Positions 11,341 through 23,322 of a stretch of 64,000 bases of DNA are shown here, piece by piece; within the stretch, counting starts at the first letter, position 1; every line of letters begins with the position of its first letter. The notes below the pieces were generated by a model, which was given only the letters and a program-made list of their open reading frames with translations, searched no databases and was not told where the DNA came from. The stretch covers positions 124,001-188,000 of the forward strand of contig JAQPZY010001346.1 in the NCBI GenBank assembly GCA_029931535.1, read 5' to 3'. This DNA comes from Margaritifera margaritifera (Eukaryota > Mollusca > Bivalvia > Unionida > Margaritiferidae). Made by a program: the position numbers and the translations under genes.

Positions 11341-11960
11341 GCTATGAGTAAAAACATTGTCGTCTGCTTGCCTTTACCTATCCCTATTGGGAACCTTGAA
11401 TGCCGCTACAGATCTGGTTCCCTTAGGACGTCTCCATATGCGTCCTCTACAGTTCTCCTTCTCGCAAGGTGGGAACCACACAGGGATTCTCTATCAGCTT
11501 TGATTCCTCTAGGACCAGACTTTCATTACCATTTGCACTGGTGGATGAATTGGAACAGAATCCTGACCGGAGTCCCCATGCATGTGCCCAAGCCCCACTC
11601 CTATCTGTTTGCTGATGTGTCAGATTCCGGTTGGGGCGCTCACCTAGAGTCTGAGGGCGTAATTCTCCAGGGTCATTGGACTTGGGATGAGTCATCCCTC
11701 TACATAAACAACCTAGAAATGAAAGCCATATTTCTAGCATTGCAATGGTTCATCATCAGAGTTAGGGGTCGATGTGTCATGGTCTCCTCCGACAACATGT
11801 CCATCATAGCGTATCTCCGACATCAAGGAGGCACGCATGCCCCTTTTCTCAGTGTGGAGGTCTGGAACTTCCACTGCTCGGCCATCTCAGAGAATATTAC
11901 CGAGTTCACGACATTCCAGGGAAGAAGAATGTTTTAGTGGACAGTCTGTCCAGGTCACGC
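11317..11960 (+). pseudogene. DIRS RT C-terminus and RNase H, copy A
   Basis: An open frame of 206 codons (11317-11937) covers the RT connection and RNase H. RNase H acidic residues are visible in HSYLFADVSDSGWGAHLE (Asp), INNLEMKAIFLAL (Glu) and MVSSDNMSIIAYL (Asp). It would degrade the RNA of the RNA:DNA hybrid. The frame breaks at the end, and VDSLSR continues in another frame at 11937. Confidence 0.8.
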
Positions 11961-11999
11961 AAAACAGCCACAGAACGGACTCTTCACCGCTATGTAATA

Positions 12000-12227
12000 G
12001 AAACACTTTTCTCACAATAGGGAAGCCCCTTTGTGGACTTGTTTGCAACCAGGCTCAACAACAGAGTTCCTTTTTACATCTCGCCAGTCCCAGACCAGAG
12101 AGCTTGGGCAGTGGATGCATTCAGCTTCCGGTGGGATCGTCTGTTAGTGTATGCCTTCCCACCGTTCCAACTGTTACCTCAAGTTCTGCAAAAGTCAGAA
12201 CTTCCATTGCTCATATCATTCTCATAG
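12000..12227 (+). pseudogene. DIRS linker domain between RNase H and recombinase, copy A
   Basis: DLFATRLNNRVPFYISPVPD and RAWAVDAFSFRWD mark the conserved segment that follows RNase H in all copies here (B 15610, C 36950, D 56880, E 53990, G 58800). Its role is not known to me. Confidence 0.6.
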
Positions 12228-12375
12228 CCCCATTATGGCCCCAACGATCATGGTTCAGTGATCTTCTAGACCTATTAATAGATCAACTCAGGTCTCTACC
12301 TCACAGGAGGGATCTTCTGTTGCAACACAGGAGCTCCCTTCTATACAACAACCCACACATTCTCCACTTTCACTC

Positions 12376-13075
12376 TTGGCTCATCTCGGGCGATCTATCC
12401 ACCAGAACAAGTGTTCAGGCTGGGTTGCCAGTTGCATCATTCAGGCCAGGAGAGCTTCATCATCCAAGGTCTATGATGCCAGGTGGAGAATCTTCTCTGA
12501 TTGGTACAGTAGGAAACATGTGGATCCTAGCTGTCCCTCTGTAACTTTTGTTACTGATTTCTTTTTGTTCCATTTGAGAACAAAAGATGTTCAATATCAA
12601 CTATCAAGGGCTATAGAGCTGTCATTTCCAACACACCTAATTTCTCTAAGGGCTCAGCAATCAGTTCAGATTGGCACCTTGCTGATCTCATTAAGTAATT
12701 TGAGCTGCAGAGACCTGTCTCCCGCTCTCTTACACCCAGATGGAATCTATCTTGTGTTTTATTGTCCTTAATCAAAACCCCCTATGAACCGTTGAGCAAG
12801 GCTTTCATCCAGGACCTCGCACTCAAGACTGTGCTTTTACTCACTTTGGTGTCTGCGAGAAGACGCAGCGATATTCATGCATTGTATGTTGACACTGGCT
12901 GTCTCCGGTTTAATGGCAATTATGAATCCGTTTCCCTCCTTTGGTAGCCCCATCACCTATAAAAATTCCCAGTCTCAGTTGAATCTATACTGGAGATGAT
13001 CAAGATATGGCTTTTATGCCCAGTTAGGGCACTGCATTTCTATCTAAATGCTTCAAAATGCAAAAGAAAGGGTAG
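12376..13075 (+). pseudogene. DIRS tyrosine recombinase, copy A, C-terminally truncated
   Basis: The N-terminal core-binding region (IIQARRASSSKVYDARWRIF) leads to a catalytic-domain start, ALKTVLLLTLVSARRRSDIHAL (12810-12880), where the Arg after SA is the first catalytic arginine. The copy stops at about 13075, before the HxxR and Tyr motifs. The enzyme would have integrated circular cDNA without target duplication. Confidence 0.75.
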
Positions 13076-14890
13076 CTTGTACAAATTGTAAAGGACAGAT
13101 GGTTGTCCTTTTTGCAGTCTCTGACCAGACTGGGTCAGTGACCTCGCTGAAAATAGACAAACTTACAAAGTGAGCAAGAAAGGGCCTTCCTCTTCTTCCT
13201 CAGAATTTTCAGGTTTTTTCGTGGGTCTCTGCGTAGGATTGGAAAAGTAGACATATAAGGCATATAGGGCACCTCCCAAAGGGAGGATATAAGTGGGCAG
13301 AGAGTGAGCAGCACCTTCACCAATCATATTGGGCTGAGAGGGAATTCCACCCTTTTTTGAGGGAGGAGCAACACCCTCTTCAGTCCCATAGGGCAGAGAG
13401 TGAGTTGCACCCTCCTCCATTAGGGAGGAGCAGCACTCTCTACTGACCCACAGCTTGGTGTTGACTAAAAGTGAATTGTGTCCTACCCCTCTTCCCTATG
13501 AGGGAGGAGCAGCACCCTTTCAGTCACTGAGCCCATTGTTGGCAACAGGATCAAGCCACCTGGAAAAGAGAGAGCTATGATAGAAGTCCATAAGGTCTGA
13601 GGAAGAGTCTTCCTATGTATCAGTCTCCTGACTGGTTATTGACCTGTGACCAGACACCAGATTATGAGTATGGGTCACTGGTCATTGGAGACCCCATCCG
13701 TACGGGAATACGGATTGGGTCAAGATCCCCCTCTCTCCAGCCTACCGTTGAATCCCACTTGGGATTGATAATTGGCATACAGATGCCAGATTAGGGTAGG
13801 GGATCAGATCAGCATCCTCCACTCTCCTATAATCCCGCTAAATCCCTATGGGATGTGGGACCTTGCATTGCAGGGAAGTGATTGCTCCTTCCCCTGCATG
13901 CAGCCATGGACTTCAGGGTCTTTGCCCCTTGGTAGTGATTGATGTTGTGGTCTGTGGGCTGTCATTGCCATCTTACAAAGTAGTGTCAAAAAGGAGGAGT
14001 GGGGGACAGACTTTTTCCCCCCAAACACTTCAGGAGGGTTGAGAGTTGCTCTCATCAACCTGCCAAGTCTGCCATTAGGGACAGTCCTTTAGCTCTGCAT
14101 GAGGAGTTATGGGTCGAGGTCCCTATTATCCCAAAAGCTTAGTAAGGGCCAGAAGTTTGTAAGACAGTGTAAGGGGTGGTCTGTCCCCACCTCCCACCTT
14201 TGGTATCTGCAGCTAGTTTATAGAGTTCACACCCCTTGCTGGCCCTACCCCCCCCACCTCCCGTCACACACACACACTTTGGATGCTGGAGCAGCACAAG
14301 TGGGTATTTCCACAGGGATATGGTCTTGCCTTCCAGTTAAACCCCTGGAGGATTTAGAACTAGGTCTCTGTAATGCCAAACTTTTTTCTGTAGCCTTTTT
14401 CAGCCTGCAGAAGGAGGAATCACTGTCACCAGCTGCCCTTCAACGTTTGTTAGAAGCACTGGCCATAACATCGAGGCATGCATTATCAATGTCCATGGCT
14501 TTATCAATGGAGCTTATTCGCCTTTGCAAGGATGTTGCCCTGGACACATTTAAGGTCTTACTAAAGCACAGTAAGAACCGTCTGAGCTGTTCCACTGGAG
14601 CCAGAGACCCTTTCCAGAGGACTCATTCCCTCTGGCTTCCCAGGATTTGAGAGGCCTGCAACACTATTGCCTCACATCCACTCCTGGCCCATCACAACTG
14701 GCCAAGAAGCAGAATCATCTTGACTGCCCACAGGGTTCATCAGCGAAGTTCTTCAAAGCCACGCAGCCCCAGTCCAGGCAACAACCCCAATTCAGAGCTC
14801 TACCTTGGCAGTCAGGCCCTAGAAGGGCACACTGCAATGGCCCAGGGAGGAAGTTTGCAAGCCCTTCCCCCTGTCCCTCAGGACAGAGAA
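13075..14890 (+). pseudogene. DIRS gag, copy B
   Basis: It lacks the first 20-30 codons. The repeat block 13260-13530 has four units with 'gggaggagcagcac' and 'agagagtgagttgcaccct'. The capsid-like segment 14280-14560 reads LQRLLEALAITSRHALSMSM, parallel to copies A and E. The C-terminus (GRKFASPSPCPS) runs into the RT deletion junction. Confidence 0.7.
13260..13530. repeat. Gag tandem repeat, copy B, about 66-75 bp units
   Basis: Four diverged units, each built from 'gagagtgagttgcacc' and 'gggaggagcagcac' cores. They occupy the same gag position as in copies A, D and E. Confidence 0.75.
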
Positions 14891-15680
14891 GACAAGATCT
14901 TGACCCTGTTGGAGGCATTGAGAGCCAAGACCGTGTTGTTGGCTCATCTATTTGAATCTCGTCTATGGACCTTGAACTACACAGTGGGCCTGGTTTCCCA
15001 AGGCAGATTGCACTTGTGCCCTATCCAGTTTCTCCTTCTAGCAAACTGGAAACCACGCAGGGACCCTCTGACTGCTCAGATTTTTCTAGGTCAGGATTTT
15101 CACTATCATCTGATTTAGTGGACGAATTGGGACCAGTTTCTTTCCGGAATCTCCATGCATGCCCATGAACCCACTCTTCTCTGTTCGCAGATGCATCAGA
15201 TTCCAGGTGTCGTGCTCATCTGGAGCTGGAAGGGCTAATTCTTCAAGATTCATGGTCCCAGGAAGAATCTGCCATCCACATCAACAATTTGGAAATGAGG
15301 GCAGTGTTCTTAGCTCTTCAGGGGTGCATCAATAATATAAGAAGTCGCTGTGTGATGGTCTCCCAGAAATGCAGCAGTGGTAGCATACATCAAGCAACAA
15401 GGAGGCACACATGCCCCTTCTCTGCATGGAGGTTTGGGAACCTCCTTTGCTGGGCAACTTCAGAAGGGATTACCCACTGAGTTTACCACATTCTCGGTAA
15501 AAAGAATATTTTGGTGGACAGTCTGTCCAAGAGGGGCAAGAGAGTCCTCACGGAATGGTCTCTGCACAAATCCATAGCAGATTCCTTGTTCAGACTTTGG
15601 GGGAAACCCTTGGTGAACTTGTTTGTGACAAGGCTAAATAACAAGCTCCCTTTTTATGTTCCCCATTGGACACTTTCAGC
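14890..15680 (+). pseudogene. DIRS RT C-terminus, RNase H and linker, copy B
   Basis: The RT tail (LLEALRAKTVLLAHLFES, LHLCPIQFLLLANWKP) is followed by RNase H pieces: LFADASDS near 15180, INNLEMRAVFLAL near 15283, and a frameshifted MVSQKCSSG where SSDN is expected. The linker TRLNNKLPFYV (15630) is cut short by a deletion that joins it to a later segment at about 15662. Confidence 0.75.
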
Positions 15681-15889
15681 CTGAAGTGGGATCATCTGTT
15701 CGCTTATGCCTTGTCACCCTTCAGGATGATTCCACAAGTACTTCAAAAACGTAGGAACCCCATTGCTCAGCTCATTATGATAGCCCCTCTGTGACCTCAG
15801 CAATTGAGGTTGAATGATCTTCTGGAACTGTTGGTAGTGGCACATTACCCCAGAGGAGTGACCTTCTGTCTCAGGACAGAGGCTCTCTC

Positions 15890-16760
15890 CTTCACAGGAT
15901 AAGTTTTTTAGCAAAATTGCCATACGCATTGTTCAGTCCAGGAGACGATCTATGTCCAAGGTCTATGGTACCAAATGGAGAATCTTTTGTGATTGGTGCA
16001 GTTGGAAATGTGTTGATCCTTGCTGTCCCTCTCTGAGCACAGTGGCTGAATTTCTTCTCTTCCTTTTTGAAGAGAAACAATGCTTGGTTTCTACTATCAA
16101 GGGCTATAGGGCAACCCTATCCAACCACTCAGATTTTCAAAAGGCCTGGACATTGATGCTGACTCTCACATAGCTGACTTGATCAGGTATTTTGAGCTGC
16201 AAAGACTGGTGTCTTGCTCACTAAGGTCTAGATGGAGTCTCTCGTATGTCTTGTGGTCTCTAACTAAAATCCTCTATGAACCTTTGGATGAAGCTTCTTT
16301 CGAGAGCATTATCCTTAAGACGGTTTTCTTGCTCACCTTACCGTCCATGAGACAAATAGAACCCGGCTGTCTTTGGTTCAGTGGAAATTATGAGTCAGTT
16401 TCTCTCCTTTACCAGCTTCCATCGGTTGTTCCACTCCAAACTGAGATCCCCAGTCTCATTCATTTCTGTGCTGGGGATGATCAACATTGACTTTTATGCC
16501 CAATTAGGGCTTTGGATTTGTATTTGGCAGCTTCTAAAGGGAGAAGAAATTGTAAGAAGTGTCTTTTCCTCCCCCTTAAGGGTTTGGCTGATATTGTGGC
16601 TTTCACCACACTATCAAGAGAGCTTATCAGTCCCTTACTGAGAGGGACCTTTCATTTGTGAAGATTAAAGCCCATGAGGTTCAAGCCATTGCCACCTCAT
16701 GGGCCTGACTAACTCATTCATCTGTAGAGCATGTGATGAAAGATGCATCTTGGTGATCTC
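15890..16760 (+). pseudogene. DIRS tyrosine recombinase, copy B
   Basis: MSKVYGTKWRIFCDWCSW (15952) begins the core-binding domain. The first catalytic Arg region is altered (LPSMRQIEPG against SARQRKELNAL in E). The second motif reads KAHEVQAIATSWA near 16668, with Gln in place of the HxxR arginine. It is therefore predicted inactive, apart from its frameshifts. Confidence 0.75.
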
Positions 16761-16954
16761 AAAAAAACCTACTCCATCTACCTTCACTCCTTGGCTCACC
16801 ATAGCGAAAGGCATATTTTCTTGTGGTCGATAGTAGTATCACAGAAAGTGTCCCATGCAGATACCAATTCCAACAGTAGTCTACACTTCTACAGTAAGGA
16901 TGAGTATTCCTTCTTTTTTCCTTCACCAGTTTGTGGGATCATCAGCCACAAACT

Positions 16955-17312
16955 AAACTGGTAAATTCAGCTATGCAGTAGTGACAGGTTATGTATTGCT
17001 GATATTAAAATGCAGTTTTTTTGGGCAGGGTAAAACTAATTTTAATGATGTGATACTTACCTGTTGCTGTTGCCAGATTCCCTTCTCCCACCCCACACTG
17101 ATGTCTCGCTAGTTTTAAGGCTCTGTCCTGAAAAAAAATGAGGGCTAGTGCACATGGGCCAGGGTCATGGGTTAGACTTTGGATCTTTCCAGAAACTTGC
17201 CCTATGGGAGGATGAATTCTCATCATACAGTTGAGGGTATTTTCCATCCGGAAAAGTGTAAGCTACACGATCGCAACAGATAAGTATAACACAATTAAAA
17301 TTACTACATTTT
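16955..17312 (+). repeat. DIRS right terminus, copy B: ITR segment, inverted module, ITR
   Basis: A forward segment (16965-17012: 'gcagtagtgacaggt', then 'gatattaaaatgcag') is followed by its inverted form (17027-17085: 'taaaactaattttaatgatg', 'cctgttgctgttgcc'). At the far end is a second forward form (17265-17312: 'cgcaacagataagtat', 'attactacatttt'). The reverse complement of 17090-17312 matches the left end of copy D (46693-46910), for example 'ttcatcctccc' and 'ggcccatg'. This fits a DIRS internal complementary region plus right inverted terminal repeat. Confidence 0.75.
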
Positions 17313-17489
17313 GCTTATATTTTGTAACCCCTTAATTGATTTTCTTCTTACTTGGCATGAATTTTTATGAAGCTAAGCCAGTTCATTCTGTGACGTGCTG
17401 GGGGCCAAAACATATAAAATGCTTAAGGTCACATGCCACATGAGCAAGAACAGTTCCTTGTCACTGTGCAATTTTCAAAATAGTAGGAC

Positions 17490-17568
17490 TGCCTACATGG
17501 CCCTGGGCTGCACATTGTGAAGGACTGGGCTGCATGCGGCCTGTGGGCCGCGGGTTGGACATGCCTGG
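17490..17568 (-). mobile_element. hAT-type terminal fragment
   Basis: The stretch ends 'gcggcctgtgggccgcgggt' then 'tggacatgcctg'. Its reverse complement starts CAGGCATGTCCAACCC. This is the common terminal sequence of Charlie/MER-like hAT elements across animals. The other end was not found. Confidence 0.55.
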
Positions 17569-17639
17569 CTTATATTATAGTTCACCCAGCTGTAAGATCA
17601 TGGTATGACCCTGTGTCTGTCATACGTCATCTGTAATGG

Positions 17640-18500
17640 CATTGTCTTGCATCTGATTGGCTGAGTATGTTTGCAATCTCGAGGCTGCATTTTGATAAAA
17701 CATGGAATATGTGCTTATATCATCAAGGTCTTGGAAGTGTTCACTAATGAGCAAGATACACACTTACTAATGAGGTGCTCTTGCATCTGTTTGGTTTAGT
17801 TTATTACCATTCTGGAGGCCATATTTCTGGTCTGATTTTGATCAAACTTGGAATATAGGTATACAAGAGTTTGATAATGAGGAAGATCCATACATATTAA
17901 TGAGGTGATCTTGCATCTGAATGGCTTACCTTATTATCACTCTGGAGCCCATATTTCTGATCCAATTTTGATCAAACTTGGAATATATGCTTATATCATC
18001 AAGATCTCAGATGAATTCAGTAATGAATGAGATCCACACATACTAATGAAGTGATATTGCATCTGATTGGCAAAGCATGTTACCACTTTGGAGGCCATAT
18101 TTCTGATCTAGTTTTGATCACTGTTGGAATATATGTTTGTGTCTTAATGATCTTGGATAGATTTGATAATGAGCAAGATGCATGCATATTAATGAGGCGA
18201 TCTTGCATCTAATTGGCTGAGTTTGTTACCTTTCTGGGAGTCATAATTTTGATCCAAATTATAAGCAGACTTGGCTTATTGGCTTGTATCTTCAAGATCT
18301 AGGATGAGTTTTGAAAATGAGCAAACTCCATGCATATATACGAGGTAATCTTGCATCTTATTGGCAGAGCTTGATACCACTCTGAAAGTCAGATTTTTGG
18401 TTGGATTTTGATGAAACGTCAAATTTAGGTTTGTGTAATCAAATTTGAGTTTGATAGCGTGTGGGATCCATGCATATTAATGAAATGATCTTGGAATATA
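17640..18500. repeat. Diverged tandem repeat, about 146-bp units
   Basis: The phrase 'aatgaggtgatcttgcatct' or a close variant recurs at about 17769, 17899, 18045, 18191, 18339 and 18479. Each unit also holds 'ggccatatttctgatc' and 'attttgatcaaacttggaat'. The related sequence at 59120-59500 shows this is a family. Similar phrases are widespread in molluscan genomes. Confidence 0.75.
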
Positions 18501-18539
18501 TGGATTATATTAAAGCCCCTGAACCATTGAGATCTCCAC

Positions 18540-18990
18540 TCTGTAACTATATATAGACTTATTTGGCATCAAAAGATGCATTCATATCTGCAGCTGACTT
18601 TGACCTCTGGGTTGATTCTCAACCCAGGGACTTGACCCCTGGATCAAAAATAACTGTTGAGATTCCCACCCTATGATCTTATTACTGGTCATGAAAAGAC
18701 AAAGTTATATATGTAACTGATATTGACCCCAGGGGCCATGCCTAACTCCTAAGGACTAAGCTCCTGGGTCATAACTAGGAAACTTGTAACATCCCCATCC
18801 TATAACCACATACTTACTGAGAATGAAAAGACACTTTAATACATGCAGCTGACAATGACCCCATTATCCATTTCTGCCCTTTGGGACTTGGCCACTGCGT
18901 CATAACTTGGGAAGTATTGATCAACATCAACACATAACCTTACATATAGTTACTCAGCATGAAAAGATCAATTCAGATATGCCAATAAAA
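18540..18990. repeat. Diverged tandem repeat, about 130-bp units
   Basis: Four units share 'catgaaaagac' or a variant (18568, 18690, 18821, 18958) followed by 'gcagctgac', 'tgacccc' and 'cctgggtcataac'. It follows the 146-bp array directly but is a different repeat. Confidence 0.65.
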
Positions 18991-19392
18991 ATGGCATATG
19001 GGTCTATTCATACTCCTCCGGGTCTTGTCTTAGGGGCACAGATTTTGGGTGGTTGTGGGACATAGCATGAGAACATGGGAATATGTGTTTTACAAACACT
19101 CGTTTTTTTATGACATCCTAGGTCGTGCTAATATTACATTACCAAATCTTTGTTATGTGCATTGATGTGTCCATTTGTTTTAGCTAATAAAATAATTTCC
19201 TTCTTGATGTCAATACCATATTTTGTTGTATTTAGTTGGTAACACTTTTTTCTCTTTGATTCCAGTACTGTGTTTTAGTTTGTACCATGTATAAAAGTGT
19301 ACATATACGTGTATTTAGATTAAGATGTACTTTGGCAGTTTACATCTTCAAGATACCTAATTTACAAGGAAAATATTTCTTTTTTCTTTCAG

Positions 19393-19539
19393 GCATGAAA
19401 GTTACATTACTATTCATTTTCGTGTTCTGGTTTCACCAGATTTAAAGTTGGATCTGAAAAAGGACAAAGTACTTATCAAGACCAAACTTAAAGAGTTTGG
19501 AGGCTTTGAATCCAATGAAAACCACATGCGGCGTGTGAG
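19393..19539 (+). CDS. RNF213: RNF213-like gene, internal exon 1 of 5 seen
   Basis: The acceptor is 'tttctttcag' (ending 19392) and the donor is 'gtgag|gtaata'. The exon codes about 48 residues (ESYITIHFRVLVSPDLKLD ... ESNENHMRRV) and ends with two bases of an Arg codon, completed by the first base of the next exon. A beta-rich 'TIHFRVLVS' opening followed by 'F..NE..MR.V' is the start of the CBM20-like module in the N-terminal arm of RNF213 (mysterin), a giant AAA+ E3 ubiquitin ligase of cytosol and lipid droplets. Upstream exons were not found in the window. Confidence 0.75.
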
Positions 19540-19953
19540 GTAATATAATTTTTTGTCTTACCACTGTTACCATAGCGAGACATAGGTTTCACTTTTTGGC
19601 AACAGCAGCAGTGTTAGCAGTGCTGAAGTTTTGTGTTAAAGTTTTCACAAGTCAGGGGTGATACATCAATATATGGATGCAGGTGAGACATCAGGTTCTG
19701 TGGAACAATTGTTGCATATATAAAACTTTATATATTAGCTAGTATAAAGATACACATTTTTATACAAGTAAATGGATGTCAGATCATTAGATAAACTAAT
19801 GCTGCAAGCTGTTGATTTTACTTCAAAGATCAAATTCTCAGTTGATCAATTTTGGATGTCAAAATACATAATTAAGTGCTGATGCTCAAGCATTAAGTGC
19901 TGATGCTCAAGCATATATGTGTGTGTGTGTGTGTATATGTATTTGTGTATATG

Positions 19954-19996
<43 letters not shown>

Positions 19997-21591
19997 CATT
20001 AGTGACCCGAGTGAATACTCACATTAGTTTCACTCATCAGTCGTGCTTCATGCTATATCAGTGACTAGCACGTGAAATTTATTGGTAGCGAATAATACCT
20101 GGTGTTTTGATGGGTTAACACTCTCACATATTAGGTCAGTATACAAGATCATACACACATGCACTTAGCACAGTTCAAAAAGTTGAGTCAAGCCTGAGAC
20201 TTCATAGAGTAACTTTGAAAATCCCTCCCAACCCATACCCGTTTCTTCAGCTACAACTCATTTCTGTTCTCTTTTTGAGTATGTATTCATATTGAAACTG
20301 TGTTAAATTTATAATGTAAATCCTGTTGGTTCATAATTAATTTGATATCAGTGATGTTATCTCTCAGATTGTTGATGAATTTCACCGTTGTTTCCTTTTA
20401 TGTTAACATAAGAATCAGGCCTGAGTGATTTCAAGTATATTTATAATATATTTGTCAAATGTTTCTTTATATTTTTGTGTATTGAATGAATTTGTATACT
20501 TACTAATTACATTAACTTGTCCTCTGTTGTTGAATTGGGTCATTATTATATAATTCTAAGTGAATAGTCATTCTGTAATCTCTGTTCTCAATGTATCTCT
20601 CGGGCAACTATATTTGAATGCCAATACAATTTGAATACTCAATCTTTCTTTTTGTAATTTAATTTTATTATCAGTATATCACATGCTTTCATACTTGCTT
20701 TCTATATTAAGTGTTATTGTCATTATATTACATTCTCTCAAATAGCTTTCTATCTTTTATGAAGGAGGCGATTCATTGAATATTCTATGTAACATCAAAG
20801 TCAAGATATGACCATGACTTTTTTGCCATGTTGAACTGATTGGCATGAAATGGATTAATTCTGTATACTCCTCTATCTAAATCCATTTAGCATTATGTTT
20901 AAACTTGTTTTCACTGCAATCTTTTAACTTCTAAGAACTTATGTACTCTCTGCGACTCAGATGCTGGGTCTATTTTAATCTGCGTGATTGCAGGATTCAT
21001 GGTAATTTTTTAAAAATTACACCCAAAAAATCATCTCAATGTGCAAAAATTAGATATCATATTTGCTAGCTGTAGCTTTATTTCTTCATTAAATCCCTCA
21101 TATATTTAGAAAATCTCTCAAATTAATAGGGGATCCCCCATAAAGTTTCAGTGCTAGAATAGATCCTGCAGATGTTGGTGTGAAGTGGTCAGAGGTGAAA
21201 TAAACTGGAGAACATTTAAAAAAACATTCGACTATGAATAAGTCACCACTGTGACATATCATTGCATTACCAGAGATGGGCATCAAACTTGTGATAGTGT
21301 GTAAGCACATAATTATCCAGGGCTTCATGCATCAACTGATATCGGACACATTCAGAACTGCTATAAAAAAGAATATTTATATTTACATTCACAGAATACA
21401 GTTCTCAGAAAACCTTTAATAGAATTTCTTGTATCCTGTTTAAAAAACAAGTCAACCATTTTGCAATTTCTCCAGATACCATAACATGCAAAAAGAACAA
21501 TAAAAAACAAAACAAATCATCATACTTGGTGTTTGCAACTGCAGTAAAAACTCTCTTGCTGAAGAAATGATGACTAATATTTTATTCTCAG
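19540..21591 (+). other. Intron 1 of RNF213-like gene
   Basis: About 2.05 kb, bounded by GT and AG. It holds a 21-bp tandem duplication ('attaagtgctgatgctcaag' plus c, 19871-19912) and a (TG)n/(TA)n microsatellite at 19914-19994. I see no other element. Confidence 0.7.
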
Positions 21592-21800
21592 ACATGTGAA
21601 GGAGTTTGATGAAATGCAGATCAGTCTAAACATCAGAAGGGAGATAGTTTTTGGGAAAGGATTTTACTACAGATATGCTGTACTCCAGGAAAAGAATGAC
21701 AAAGATAAGGTGGAATGTGAATATTACTACAAAGCAGGCTGGACATCATCATTTGCTCCTGATAGACATTTTTGTCTCTCAGATGAATGGAAAAACAAGA
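21592..21800 (+). CDS. RNF213: RNF213-like gene, internal exon 2 of 5 seen (CBM20-like region)
   Basis: The acceptor 'tttattctcag' ends at 21591; the donor is 'aaga|gtaagt'. It reads HVKEFDEMQISLNIRREIVF, GKGFYYRYAVLQEKND and CEYYYKAGWTSSFAPDRHF, and ends in EWKNK. 'YRYAVLQ' followed by an acidic/charged turn and an aromatic strand is the carbohydrate-binding fold pattern (compare starch-binding CBM20: 'Y K Y V/L'). It begins with the last base of an Arg codon and ends with the first base of a Lys codon, matching both neighbours. The family call rests on recognition, not a search. Confidence 0.75.
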
Positions 21801-23127
21801 GTAAGTTTAATGACTGCACTTGAACATACCGGTAGTTGTATCAAAGATCATAATTCATCTAACAGCTTTTTTTTAGATGATCATATCATTATCCTCACAC
21901 AATTTCTAAATGAGGGATATTATGGTACTGTCCATCTGTCTGGTCAACTGTCTATTAGCAAATCTCCTGAACCACTTGGTGGAAATTCACACAACTTTTT
22001 GAGTTATGATGCCATGTGGTATAGTTTTCTTTATATACCACTAGAAACCAGTTTTGCCTGATAATATAAAAACTTAACAGCTATGCATTTCTGTGTTTAA
22101 ATTTGTTCTTCACAAACTAATATCTTCTTAGTTTTAAAGCGTTTGATTTTGTGACAACAAGAAACATTTTCATTCAGCAGTTTTTATTTTGAAACATTGA
22201 AGCGTGACATTGACCAGTGGCTGCTAGGAACTGCCCAAATTTAAGTCATTTAAGACTTCTACTCTATTTGCTTATTATTCAATGCAGTTGGAGGGTGGGG
22301 GTGGGGGGTTATAGGCTGGGAGAGAAAGAGAGACGGAGGGGATGGAATATAGCTTGAAACAAATACACTTGTTCTGATTTTTAGAAAAAAAGAACGAAGT
22401 TTAGACGTGCATCAAGGCCATTACACTTGTTTCTAAATCTATGTTAAAAAGTCGGTCTCTGATTGGGAAAATAAAAATAATTCAAATTAGTTTTTCATGT
22501 AATGCTCGAGACAAGTTTTACACGATAGTATGAGAACTTAACATTAAATGCGTTTCTCAGTCCAAATTTGTTTTTCACAAAGAAACATCTTTTTTGTTTT
22601 AAGATGTGTGTTTTTGTGATATTTTCATTCGAGTTTCAAATCAGTTCGATTTAATGGCATTGTTTAGGTTATTATATACTGTATACACATTAAGTATGGT
22701 AAATGTTGCAGTGTTGTGTTTTACTGACCAGAAAATCAGTTTACAAAATAAAATGACTCATCTGGTTATGTAAACCTGGCAAAATTAAGATAATACTGTG
22801 AATTCATTGTATTTTGAAGGGCATCCTATTATGTATCATTCTATGGAGATAATATGACCCCAATCTAAAAATTTTAGTAGGGATGAAAGCATCGATTTTT
22901 TTTAACCCACGAAAATTGATACTAATGAAAATATGAAATCACAGTCATTCAACATTCTTCTAATATGCAAAGTATAGTTATATTCACCTTAAGCATTAAA
23001 AAGTTGCTGTAGGTTTATTTTAGGCACAATGACCCATGACCCATGAATTTTCAAAAGGTAATATGATTCCAAATATCTCTGGAAATATCCCCATAACTGT
23101 TGAAAATCTTTGCAGGTATTACAATCA

Positions 23128-23322
23128 TATTTTATAGGATTCATGAAGTCATGAAGCTTGAAAATTGATTATAGACTTCGTGGATTGAACATCATGATTT
23201 ACATGATTCATGAAGTCATGGAACTTGAATGTCAATTACATACTGCATGAATGGCCTTTGCTACATTCCTACAGTGTGTAATTTATTTTCAGGCTTCATG
23301 AATTCATGAATCCTGTAAAATA
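23128..23322. mobile_element. Small palindromic MITE-like element
   Basis: The left arm 23128-23160 ('aggattcatgaagtcatgaa' core) and right arm 23290-23322 are inverted copies of about 33 bp with three mismatches. A second internal copy of the core lies near 23200. There is no coding sequence. The target duplication was not identified. Confidence 0.6.

Larger units (their letters stand above)
8300..13075 (+). mobile_element. DIRS-type tyrosine-recombinase retrotransposon, copy A (3' truncated)
   Basis: It holds gag, a partial reverse transcriptase, RNase H, a linker domain and the N-terminal two thirds of a tyrosine recombinase, all plus strand. It ends abruptly in the recombinase at about 13075, where gag sequence of copy B begins. 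The RT palm block before the catalytic FDDW is deleted. No left inverted terminal repeat was recognised. The order gag-RT-RNase H-YR with no DDE integrase or protease defines the DIRS order. Confidence 0.85.
13075..17320 (+). mobile_element. DIRS-type retrotransposon, copy B (5' truncated, internally deleted)
   Basis: It begins inside gag (matching 'tttttgcaccctttggccag' of copy E) directly after copy A's recombinase. It has the gag repeats, capsid-like region, RT C-terminus, RNase H, recombinase and a complete right terminus (16955-17312). The RT palm is entirely absent: gag's end joins the RT thumb near 14885 at an AGGACA stretch present at both original positions. Confidence 0.85.
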
